This document shows positions 21,561 to 29,961 of a stretch of 29,961 bases of DNA, in pieces. The position numbers and the translations under genes are program-made. Each line of letters starts with the position of its first letter. Positions within the stretch are counted from its first letter, which is position 1. The stretch comes from Echinostoma caproni (taxonomy: Eukaryota; Platyhelminthes; Trematoda; Plagiorchiida; Echinostomatidae). Under the pieces are notes generated by a model. That model ran no database searches, was not told the origin of the DNA, and saw only the letters and a list, made by a program, of their open reading frames with translations. The stretch lies in NCBI GenBank assembly GCA_900618425.1, contig UZAN01045339.1, positions 2,918 through 32,878 of the forward strand. The letters are read 5' to 3'.

Positions 21561-21762
21561 CCGGTATTTTTTGGCGGCTATTAGTGTGGTAACTTAGAAC
21601 AAATGATTTTTCGTCCAAGGAAAAGAGACGAGGTCACATACAATTATCTGAGTTTGATGTTTGATAAATTTACAAGTGTGGATTACTTTTGTCGAATGAG
21701 TCGTTGTGTAACGGATCGGCCACAACTCATCTATACCACATTACCGTCCACTCCCTATCCAG

Positions 21763-22049
21763 CCTGCCTTACGAACTGTTTTTCTGGACTTGTGCATGAA
21801 TGTCACCACTGTGCTATGCTGTCGAATGACTCCGTTGCAGAAAGCTTCCATTGTTCAATTGGTCCAGATCGGTTTGGCTGAAAGTAATCATTCCAGAGGT
21901 CGATCAAGTGGAGCACCGGTTACTGCTGCGGTTGGTGATGGTGGTAATGATGTGGCCATGATCCTGCAGGCCAATGTGGGGATCGGGATCTATGGAAAAG
22001 AAGGCCGAGAGGCAACACGTGCTGCGGACTACGCGCTCCCTCAATTTCG
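21763..22049 (+). CDS. P4-type ATPase (phospholipid flippase), exon with hinge motif
   Basis: Exon A of four certain exons. P4-ATPases move aminophospholipids or related lipids to the cytosolic leaflet using ATP, usually with a CDC50 partner (family knowledge). The acceptor is CTCCCTATCCAG and the donor CG|GTACAT. It encodes 95 codons plus two bases: PALRTVFLDLCMNVTTVLCC, RMTPLQKASIVQLV, a Ser/Gly-rich insert, VTAAVGDGGNDVAMI, and GIGIYGKEGREATRAADYAL. CCR-(S/T)PLQK and GDGxNDxxM are the P-domain signatures; GKEG and DYA-QFR are P4-specific. GDGGND replaces the commoner GDGAND. The split codon CG|A joins exactly to exon B. Upstream nucleotide-binding and phosphorylation exons are outside the recognised set. 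Confidence 0.93.
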
Positions 22050-22961
22050 GTACATTTCCAAATTTATCGGAGTCCAGATTGGTTCTGATTTATTTTGTTG
22101 TCACCGGACTAAATGATGAGACATGTCGACATTAGTGTTTCCAATGTGTACTGTTTCACACTAGGTAACTCGTGAGGTCCCGTTTTAAGAACTTCCTCAT
22201 ACGATTCCAACGAGGAATATTACAGGCATGGCACAACGAATCCGGAAAATTCCACAGTTTACAGTGTTAGCTTAGACCTGTATTTTAGAAAATTGGTCGA
22301 TGAAACCGGATAGAGCAGGACTGTTTGGAGAAAGTAGTGCGTAGTACAAAGATCATTTCATGAAGATAGTGCCGTTCCTAACAATTCGGTTCAGTAAAAT
22401 CAGTGAATCCTTTGGAGGACAGCACATTTAAATCACAACAGAATTTCCAACTGCATCCGAATTAGTATTCACATACCTGTTAGGCGTCAACTGTGCAAGA
22501 GATAGTTCGGACAACTTTTGAAGGGCAGTTTACGGTCTTGTGCATAGAACAGAAACATAGACACTTTCTTTCCTACAACAAATGGTTAAATGGTTCATTG
22601 GAATAGTTTACATTTTCTGAATAAATCATCTTTCATGAAAGCTATTGTTCGTACGACCTGTATTCATCAGTTATATTCTACAGGACCTTGCAGAAAAATC
22701 CTTTCGCTTAGTTTTACTGTAACACTAGAGTGATATTTATCGCGGATTATCTAGTTTCGTTAACTCATTTTCGATGAAATATACCTTAAGTTGTCAAATG
22801 TTCCTCGTGTGGACAACAGTTCAATGTTTCTGGACAAGTTCGTTTCGTTGTTTCTGCTGTAAATGCAGTTTTTACCGAAGTATGACAAACAGGATTGCGT
22901 CATCATTATTCACAGATGTGGTATTGTTTATCCTTTCATTCTCCCACCTTCATTCCCACAG
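22050..22961 (+). other. P4-ATPase intron (A-B)
   Basis: Starts GTACAT and ends CCCACAG. No repeat or gene recognised inside. The reading frame of exon A stays open for 22 codons past the donor, so intron retention would give a short readthrough. Confidence 0.85.
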
Positions 22962-23235
22962 ATTTCTCCAACGTTTGATTCTTGTACATGGTCACTGGTC
23001 TTATCATCGCATCACTTCAACCATGCTTTTGTTCTACGAGAAATGTGTCCTATTCGTGACTGTTCAAATTCTCATGAACTTTTACGCTGGTTTCACCGCT
23101 GTCTCCTGGTTTGAATCGACCTACTATATACTGTACAATCTGGCCATGACTGGTTTAATGTACATGACTCTTGGGATCGCTGAGAAGGTGCTCACCGCGG
23201 ACCAACTGCTCGCTCATCCTCGGCTGTACCGACAC
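22962..23235 (+). CDS. P4-type ATPase, exon with membrane helices 5 and 6
   Basis: Exon B. The acceptor is a pyrimidine-rich CATTCCCACAG and the donor CAC|GTAAGT. It starts with the last base of an Arg codon, then FLQRLILVHGHWSYHRI, the conserved loop after the hinge (LLVHGH-Y-R in the ATP11/ATP10/ATP8 groups). Two hydrophobic spans follow: KCVLFVTVQILMNFYAGF and YYILYNLAMTGLMYMTLGIA. The end is LLAHPRLYRH, the family 'D/HP-LY' step. Two hundred and seventy-four bases, leaving in phase 0. The intron before it is 912 bp. Confidence 0.93.
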
Positions 23236-25128
23236 GTAAGTCCATGAGGAAAACATTTAATGCGCTTCAAATTTTCTTTTTATTGAATACGCGGTAACAT
23301 CAACTCGATTCAGAGGGAAGTTAGTTTAGGAAGAAAAGTAAATTCAATTGTAGTATTTAGTTAAGGGGAGGGTGTATCGGGATGACCGATGCTCTCCCTT
23401 GCAAAAAACATCTTTACTGTTGATGAATAGTATGGGCAAGGAGGGATAAACGAGCAGAAGAGCTTATAACTTAGTCAATAAAGTTTTTTATCTATCAAAA
23501 GGCCGTTATTCAACCGGATATCGTTTCGATATTCACTTCGGTCTTGGAGTGTGAAGGGTGAAACCGACACGGGTTCTGTGCACCACTCAACTTTGTTTAC
23601 ATATTTAGAAGGAGGGAAAACTACCAGAATGCACAGAAATGAACTTTGATGTCTCAAACTTCCTTTGATTCAACTGATGCTGATTTCTTACACCGAGAAT
23701 ATCGGAACATAAATTCGTCAAGTGTTCCACCGGGTTCTTGTTTGCTTTTCGGGTGTCTACAATGTGTAACATTGCATAATCACGCTTGATACTACCGAGC
23801 TCACAAAATCTAGATTAGGTACTCAGAGTTGTTAAAATATCAGTCACATCAACAAGAAAACAGATAATGCAGAGCAATTTCAGGGAAAAACTAAAACCAA
23901 AAGCATAAGAAGAGTGTATCAAACGACTGAATAATTTTCTCAGTTTCGGGCCAACAATTATCTAGTTGTTCATCTGCAGACTTGAGCAATTTTTGGAAAA
24001 GAATCAATTTCATACCGTTCCGATTTTTTAATTACGATTGAATTATACAAAGTTTTTAACTAGCTAACTTTGAGCAATTTTTGGAATTTGTGATCTGACC
24101 GAATACTATTCGGGGACATCTGACCATCAGTGCCATTCTACTTAATCACTCCAGTGGCCCTTTGGTTGTTGTGACGTCAGATGAAGATTTCCCTGTGTGC
24201 ACTAAATGTGAACGATAATTTGAAATTAGTTGAACTAAGTCAAGTAATGTATGCAATATAATCAGTCAATTCGGTTCATCCTTATTGAAATGTATATATT
24301 TTTGGACCATATCAATGAGCTTTAAACATCTTAATTTCCTACGATGAACTCTTTCGCGATTCATATTTTGAGGAAGCATTTATATTACTTATAAGTAGCT
24401 ATAGTATTTATTGCAAATCTCTCCTGTGGGGTACGTTTGGTTGAGGTCTGCTTATCGCCGATTAAGAAGCTTGCAAATGATCATTCAAGTCATGTTGTAC
24501 TAATCGTTAAATTACCGATTTAATGCTATGGATTGCGTGGCTATTCTTTCTCGTTTATGACCCCCTATTTTGCGCGTTTGCATTTACTCTGGTTCAATTT
24601 CAACCACCTTTACTCATCCAAACGCTATCCGACTTCAAAACCTTACCCATGAGCTACACGATCGACGGGCATCACCATGTGCGTAAATGGTTCCATCAAT
24701 TAAGATTATCAATTTTGGTCTGCCCCATTCGATTCTCCTTGGAAACCTGGGACTGCTGATGGTCTTGGTTTTGACTTTCACTCCTGTGGTTTTGGTGTGT
24801 GGTTTTAGTAAACAGAAAACAATGATCATTATTCAAACAATGAAATATAAAATTGCTTAAAACCGGAAAAATGATTTTTGGTGATCAACAACATTGAAGG
24901 GCAAATTTCACGGACAAATAATCTTAAGTCAGTTCGTGCGCATGACTGCTAGACATTAAAAATATTTAATTTAGATTAGTGCCCATGGGAGAGGACAACA
25001 ATAATAAACACTTGCATTTATTTTGTGTTCTACACTAGAGGTAGATAGCCACGTACCGGAGATGTCCAATTGAAAAATTTTTCTGCCATCTTCACCTCAG
25101 TACAAATCACACTTCCGTCCCGTCACAG
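23236..25128 (+). other. P4-ATPase intron (B-C)
   Basis: Starts GTAAGT and ends GTCACAG. The open frames inside, such as 24523-24759, show no flippase or transposon motif that I can name. Confidence 0.85.
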
Positions 25129-25452
25129 ATCTCCAATCAACGAAATCTGCGTCTACAAATTATTCTGTTGCACGTTGCAAATGGCATGTGGCAAGGAGTG
25201 GTGATTTTTTTTACAGTCTATCTTGTTCTCCTTGGCACGGATTTGTACAGTGCTGCGATTTCCCGCGATCCCGTCCAAAAAACCGGTGTGGATTTGTTTG
25301 ACTTCACACTGGCCGGAGCGTCCTGTTACATGTACACTGTTCTGGTGGCCAATCTGCGATTGTTGATCTATGTACGTGACTTCAATCTGGCATTTGGCGT
25401 TACCATCTTGGTCACATTCGTGCTCAATTTGACAATTCTCCTCATACTACAG
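25129..25452 (+). CDS. P4-type ATPase, exon with membrane helices 7 to 9
   Basis: Exon C, 108 codons, phase 0 at both ends, acceptor CGTCCCGTCACAG and donor CAG|GTGAGT. It opens ISNQRNLRLQIILLHVANGM, matching the segment after 'LYR' in the family, so no exon is missing between B and C. Hydrophobic spans are WQGVVIFFTVYLVLLG, CYMYTVLVANLRLLIYV and LAFGVTILVTFVLNLTILLI. Between the first two is an extracytosolic loop with GVDLFDFTLAG, comparable to the 'G-xF-FGT' loop of flippases. The preceding intron of 1,893 bp has no recognised element. Confidence 0.93.
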
Positions 25453-28345
25453 GTGAGTGAATTCTCACTCCGGCTTGTAAGCTGTTTGGTCCCCTCAGGT
25501 GAACTCATGCACTAGGATATAAATTCCATGGTTGCTTTCGGAAAGAATTTCAGATTAGCAAACTTCTACTCTGTGATTGGCCCGTTTCAGAGTTTTGAAA
25601 GCTTTGCAAAGTCAGAGTGCATATTATCCGAAAAAAGGGGCAAAATTTCGCGTCAGTTCCAGTTTCAGTTTTCACAACCATTAACCATGTGCACTTTTGT
25701 GGGCCGATTTTCGTTGCTGTCTCTTGATCGCCCATTTGGATAAAAGAGAAGGACAAAGGTTGGAATGTTGAAGGCCAATCCAAGGAGAAAATAGAGAATT
25801 CATACAGACTGGTGCCGGAATTGATTCACTCCGTAGTTCGTAGTTTCAAAAAGAGATGCCAATTCCAACTGGGGTTAGATCAGATAAAGGATTAAGTGTT
25901 CCAATGAGAATTTCACTCGGAGAAGCAACCGTATTTTTACCTGTTTCGTTTTGGTTATTTCATCTCCAATGTATTCTGCTTCACGCAGGTAAATTGGAAG
26001 AGAAAGATTGCACTGCTAGTGACACTGAATCAGGTCGAAATAGCTGTCCAGTGCTTTTCAGCTTTTCCATTCACGTTTCATTTGCTTTTTACACGATGCA
26101 ATTCATCTAATATAAACAAACCGAATCCTCGATTTATCACATGATTCAACTTGCTCTCTCCACCTCCATGCTGAGTAGATGTCCAGGGCTTAATCTGCAC
26201 AACCTGTTCAAACTAACCTGGATCTAGGGCAGTCTTTAGCACCTGCACGAAATCCAGTTTGGTCAGTTCAATAGTAGTTTAGTCCATTTTATTTTTGTTG
26301 ATGAGATCAAACCGAGAAATCAAATCGTAATGGATCTTTGCCGGCATCTTATCATCTCCCTACCTTTGGGTATCAAGAGCCCCTTGGTGCATGTTTTCTG
26401 AGGTACAATAATAATAACAACAGGGGCGTATTTCTTGGATAAAATTGTGAGCATGACGAATTCAGCTTTGACTGGAGTTTGACCGCCTTCAGAGTTAACG
26501 AACAAAGGTTATATGTTAGGTTGTCCCTACCTTTCAAACAGACAGCGTTAGAATTTGTAGAAATCAAATTTAATGAAAAGCCGTTCTAATTTTAATCATA
26601 GTTAGTTCCCCTTTGGTCATTTTGAAGTGGTTGATTGTCCAGGGTTCCATTTTACACCCGGGGTATTCGTTTGTATCCATTGGAGAAGAGATTGTGCCGA
26701 GTCACTGGCTCAAAGTAAGATGTTTTGTGGTCCCAATAATAATTTACCTATCACTGTCTACAACTGACCGAGTTTCTTTTCCACCGATTAGAGAGGTAGA
26801 AAAGTAATCATTCAGGGCTATAGCCGGGTAGGTGAACTACAAGCACTTTGCCTGGGGGAATTTCCTGAAAACCTTGATTCAAGATCAACCAAGAGGGGGT
26901 GCACGAATCACACACTATCTCTCCCGGTTGTGGTTATGATCAACGGTATGATTTGACATCGAAGTTTACTGCTTTTCTTGGGCTTTTATCCGGTCCAAAA
27001 GGTGTACGATTCGATACACTGGGCACTGGCATTTAGCGACTTACAATTTTCACACACTATATTACTGTCTTGCGGGTCAGGCTTTGGCTAGTCAAAGGCT
27101 CCGGTTGTGGATCCCTCAAGAAAATTCACCTGCGTTGGCCTGGGCAACCTGGCAGTATTCCGCCCACATGCAAAGCATGTAACGCTTTTCTTTTTCATAA
27201 GGATTATTGTACCATGATTTGTTTGGCACACAGTGTGAATTAAGACGCTTGTAAAAATACAAAACATATGCCTTCTTGTTTGGGCTTTCAAAAAGTACAA
27301 AAATATGATGTATACAACATCTCCAACTTCTGTTCCTGTTGTCCAGAGGCTGGTAGTGGTTAACAGAACTATTTGGGATGAGTATCCATACCGAAAGCCA
27401 TGATAGTTCTCACCCAAAAGGGCGGTTAACTGCAGATAGCGATGTATATTGTCGTCCATAATACTCTCCATTTATTCTAGGGACATTGTGTGTGAGAATC
27501 GGCCGGAACATGGTTGCCTAATTTTATGTTGACTTAAAAATCAAAATTTCACTGTTGTGATGCTCATTTTCCCTAAGCGCTGTTGCTTGCCAGCACTCAC
27601 GGAGGCGGTGAGGCACTATGTGTTTTTGATTCTATAATAGGTTATTTCATGTCTTGACTAATTACGCACATCGAGCAGCGGATGAAGGAAAGAACCAGAG
27701 AGAACGACTAATATCACAGTTTTATTAGTATGATCTGTGGAGCAGAGAAAGACAGCGAAGTGTACAGGTGAGCTAGCGTGTAGAAAGTGAAAGCCAACGT
27801 ACCGCGACCATGACATGGTAAAACCATAAGGTCCGAATATGCGAAAGGTACATGTTTGGAGAGTGTGGATGCTGTCACTACAGTAAGGCCTGGTGATACT
27901 TCAGGACAACGGAACAATTTAAATACGAGATGCAAATTTGGTATCCGTGTAGTTATTCGTGACACGTTAGCAGTGCATTGTGTACAGAGTCATTCATTGA
28001 AAACCACTTCTATATCTGCAACATTTGAAGTAAATCCAGCACTTCCCGACCTGACTCGGACATTTTACACATTTTATCTGTCAGTGCGCTATGATTGTTC
28101 TCCATTCACTGCTGACATTTGCAAAAAATCCTTTTTAAGGTTAAAACGAACAAAAACTTTGTTTTGCGGTTCCTCTTTTTTAAATTCTCGAACAATACCA
28201 TATTCGACACTAATTTGACCTGTGTATTACAGTAAGAATCAAGGTTCTGCGTTCGGTGTTTGATATCTTCTGGGAGAATTTTTCATGTGGAAATATTTCA
28301 AGCACATTCCGTTCAATGATTTGTTTCCGTTTTTTTCCATTACAG
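25453..28345 (+). other. P4-ATPase intron (C-D)
   Basis: Starts GTGAGT and ends CATTACAG; 2,893 bp. It contains the LINE RT fragment at 27283-27511 on the opposite strand. The rest, including open frames 25856-26110, 26613-26807 and 27856-28218, has no recognisable domain. Protein continuity of exons C and D leaves no room for an exon here. Confidence 0.82.
27283..27511 (-). mobile_element. LINE reverse transcriptase fragment (CR1/Jockey type) in a flippase intron
   Basis: The minus strand reads FRPILTHNVPRI (the '(Y/F)RPI-LT-V--K' step), a one-base shift, then MESIMDDNIHRYLQLTALLG, ENYHGFRYGYSSQIVLLTTT and VVYIIFLYFLKA. These are RT boxes 2 to 4: NYRPISLTS, QHGFR-G-SC-T-LL, and VD-IFLDFSKAFD with the first catalytic Asp changed to Tyr. 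About 75 codons only, with both ends lost. It lies antisense to the flippase. Confidence 0.78.
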
Positions 28346-28528
28346 GTAGTTGTTCCGCCAACTGACTTCCACCATAATCTCTACTACAAACTTGGCCAAA
28401 GTCTGTGTTTCTGGGTTATCCTACCCATTGTTGTGTACACGGCATTATTTCCTGCCCTTATTTGGCGCATTTTATCGGATATGTGGTGGGAAAAACAAGT
28501 ACAAAAGAATTCTATTTGTGCTCCTTGA
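28346..28528 (+). CDS. P4-type ATPase, terminal exon with membrane helix 10
   Basis: Exon D, acceptor CCGTTTTTTTCCATTACAG, phase 0, 60 codons to a TGA at 28526-28528. It reads VVVPPTDFHHNLYYKLGQSL, then the last helix CFWVILPIVVYTALFPALIW and a short basic tail RILSDMWWEKQVQKN. Exons B to D supply six helices, the normal number after the P domain (TM5-10). The C-terminal cytosolic tail is very short for a flippase. A weak alternative donor at about 28495 (CAA|GTACAA) could lead to a longer tail, but AATAAA at 28549 favours termination here. The four exons give 355 residues. Confidence 0.87.
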   Translation, partial: VVVPPTDFHHNLYYKLGQSLCFWVILPIVVYTALFPALIWRILSDMWWEKQVQKNSICAP

Positions 28529-28548
28529 AGTTGACCACAATTGACCGC

Positions 28549-28554
28549 AATAAA
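28549..28554 (+). promoter_or_regulatory. Polyadenylation signal AATAAA of the flippase gene
   Basis: The canonical hexamer starts 21 bases after the flippase stop codon. A 3' UTR this short is unusual but supports exon D as the last exon. T-rich sequence downstream (28670-28690) could act as a secondary signal. Confidence 0.5.
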
Positions 28555-28810
28555 ACCGGGTCTAGTGTGCAAACACGGCCACTAATGAACAGTTACCATG
28601 TTTGTAATCAGAACACAGTCAATGGATAACCCCTGGGCGATTTGTATATAACACTCATTGTCATATTATTACATTTTTTTATGTTTTCTTTTCATATTTG
28701 CCCCATTTGTATTGCTCGGAATGAAATTTCACAATTTAATGAAGCGATGATAATCAGGAATGTGGTGTTGAGGAAATTAGCTTGTCTTATCCACGACGAA
28801 TGAAAACCAA
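28555..28810. other. Flippase 3' flank, no recognised gene
   Basis: T-rich sequence around 28666-28690 and no coding frame. The left boundary of the minus-strand PLE must lie somewhere here or just to the right. Confidence 0.45.
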
Positions 28811-28864
28811 AACACCAAGGCATTGGTGAAAACGTTTCGACCCTCTTGGAAGGCCTTTTTCAAG
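28811..28864 (-). ncRNA. Hammerhead-like hairpin in PLE 3' region (degenerate)
   Basis: On the minus strand a 6-bp hairpin GGCCTT-CCAAG-AGGGTC (28855-28839, two G-U pairs) is followed directly by GAAAC (28838-28834), the invariant 3' core of a hammerhead ribozyme. It is preceded by CTTGAAAAA where CTGANGA would be expected. A second perfect hairpin CACCAA-TGCC-TTGGTG follows (28828-28813). Hammerheads are known from Penelope-like elements (published family knowledge). The damaged 5' core makes cleavage by this copy unlikely. Confidence 0.4.
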
Positions 28865-28950
28865 TCGTTTAATCGGTTGATCTCACGTTAAAAGCAATTA
28901 TAAGGCGATGGGATGATGACATCGTATAGAACTGGGATGTGATTCGAGCA

Positions 28951-28988
28951 TGCGTGTGTGTGTGTATGTGCATGTGTGTGTATGTGTT
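28951..28988 (+). repeat. (GT)n microsatellite
   Basis: TGCGTGTGTGTGTGTATGTG, then CATGTGTGTGTATGTGTT. Impure dinucleotide array inside the 3' UTR of the minus-strand PLE. Confidence 0.9.
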
Positions 28989-29117
28989 GGTGATCGTTGA
29001 ACAGGTGGTTGGGGCGAGTGAAATTGGTTTGACCTTTAGGTCAAAAAGTGTGAAATTAGTCACTTGGCATGTGAGGTGGGGGTGAGACTATTTTGTGTGT
29101 ACAAGTGTTAGTTGTTG

Positions 29118-29960
29118 CTATAACTGTGGAATGACTATCCCATCGGATCGATTGATTGCTCTAGGTTCAGCGTTGATCTGGAGCGCTTCGGCTACCAAAC
29201 GTTCCTTGTGACTACCGAAGCCATGTTTCAGAATGCGCGGGTTTTTGAAATCAACTGCATGTCCATCGCACATTGCGTTACCAGCGATTGCGGAATTGTG
29301 TTCCACTCGATTCCAACCTGCTGCATCATTTGGAATCTTTTTCCTTCGACGCATGTGTTCAGTCATTCGTTTGTTTAGGCTTCTGGACGTTTGGCCGACA
29401 TACGTAACAGGACAATCTAGATAATGTATTCTATAGACTACGTCAGAAGTGTCCCCTTTTGCACGCGGGTCTTTGAGTTTAGCTAGTTTGGAGCAGACTG
29501 TGTTAGTGTTTTTGAACACAACCCTGATGTTTACAGGGTTGAGTATCCGTCGTATGTCTTCGGACGTGTTACTACGATATGGAACCAAATCAGTTGTCAG
29601 ACAGTCGTTTTTCGGCTTAGTTGACTGCAGTGGGTTGATATTTCGGCGTTTGATTTTTTCGATGAACTCCTTCGGATATTCATTATCTTCTAGTTCTTTA
29701 GTAATCCGGTTCATCTCTTGACGTTTATCCTTTTTTTTGGTTACTAGTTTCCGAGCTCGAGCAATTAGGCTAAGTCCTACTGACATCTTGATGCTGGTTG
29801 AGTGGTCAGAATGGAAGTTGAGGTACCGTTCCGTATGTGTACCTTTCCTGTGTATCGTCACCGATACTTTACCCGAGCCCAGTACTTTCACACGGCAATC
29901 AAGAAAATTTAGGGAGGTGTCGGTTGTTTCCAGTGTGAACTTGATTTGGTTGTGAAAGTC
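29118..29960 (-). mobile_element. Penelope-like element ORF, end of RT and GIY-YIG endonuclease (partial)
   Basis: Two hundred and eighty codons open to the right edge, with no stop or shift. The visible start is FHNQIKFTLE...SLNFLDC, then VSVTIHRKGTHTERYLNFHS, the palm/thumb boundary of PLE RT ('FLD--V-R--T-VYRKPTHT-RYL-F-S-H'). EYPKEFIEKIKRR follows as the thumb. Residues 174-206 of the visible part hold the GIY-YIG domain: VVYRIHYLDC, TYVGQTSRSLNKRMTEHMRR with the catalytic Arg. NSAIAGNAMCDGHAVDF and the conserved Glu in RLVAEALQI come later. The protein ends IPQL at 29118. It belongs to a different PLE lineage from the Cys-rich type at 5 kb. The intact frame suggests a fairly recent insertion. 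The 5' part is off the window. Confidence 0.9.
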
Positions 29961-29961
29961 A

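Noticed and set aside
24523..24759. Hydrophobic open frame as a flippase exon
   Set aside because: Exons B and C join in phase with family continuity, and the frame lacks matching splice signals.
26643..26715. Possible flippase exon between CCAG and AAAGTAAGA borders
   Set aside because: No frame looks like a membrane helix, and exons C and D already join without a missing segment.
27856..28218. 120-codon plus-strand frame just before the terminal flippase exon
   Set aside because: It is intronic by splice evidence, has no recognised domain and no repeat-protein motif.
29233..29955. Three plus-strand open frames of 63 to 90 codons
   Set aside because: They are shadows of the minus-strand PLE frame and have no motif of their own.

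Overview
The window looks like a piece of a flatworm (digenean trematode) nuclear genome. Coding exons are short and separated by kilobase introns with GT/AG borders, GC is moderate, there are assembly gaps, and most of the DNA is old retroelement debris. The debris comprises RTE-like and CR1/Jockey-like LINE pieces, Penelope-like elements (PLEs), tRNA-derived short repeats and microsatellites. There are no bacterial-style operons, CRISPR arrays or phage genes. The organism call is an inference from gene structure and repeat content.

Layout. Two host genes are supported, on opposite strands. At the left edge (22-153, minus) is one exon of trimethylguanosine synthase (TGS1); its downstream exons lie off the left edge. 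At the right (21763-28528, plus) are the last four exons of a P4-type ATPase (phospholipid flippase). They carry the hinge motif GDGGND and six C-terminal membrane helices, and splice in phase to a stop codon followed by AATAAA. A possible further upstream exon sits at 17128-17190. The exons before that were not found.

Between the two genes: an RTE-like LINE 3' part (2225-3135, minus); a cluster of three decayed PLE endonuclease ends (4785-5054 minus, 5054-5690 plus, 6870-7270 minus); an inverted pair of tRNA-derived repeats (8581-9080); an endonuclease remnant (9487-9675); RTE-like tails pointing away from each other (9752-10390 minus, 10470-10595 plus); a tRNA-like unit with a T6 run (14805-14883); two 21-bp minisatellite arrays (15125-15185, 15533-15616); a second copy of the RTE 3' UTR ending at a 289-base gap (16298-16451); and a decayed but nearly complete CR1/Jockey-type LINE (about 17890-20350, plus). 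Another RTE tail lies at 20600-21052 (minus). The last flippase intron contains a minus-strand LINE RT fragment. The right edge is an uninterrupted PLE reading frame (29118-29960, minus) with a GIY-YIG endonuclease and a hammerhead-like hairpin about 260 bases past its stop.

The two host genes have no evident functional link. I see no new multi-gene system. The most interesting material is structural: the two PLE lineages with inverted ends, the hammerhead-like motif, the inverted short-repeat pair, and the host exons that were only recognisable by splice phase and protein motifs.
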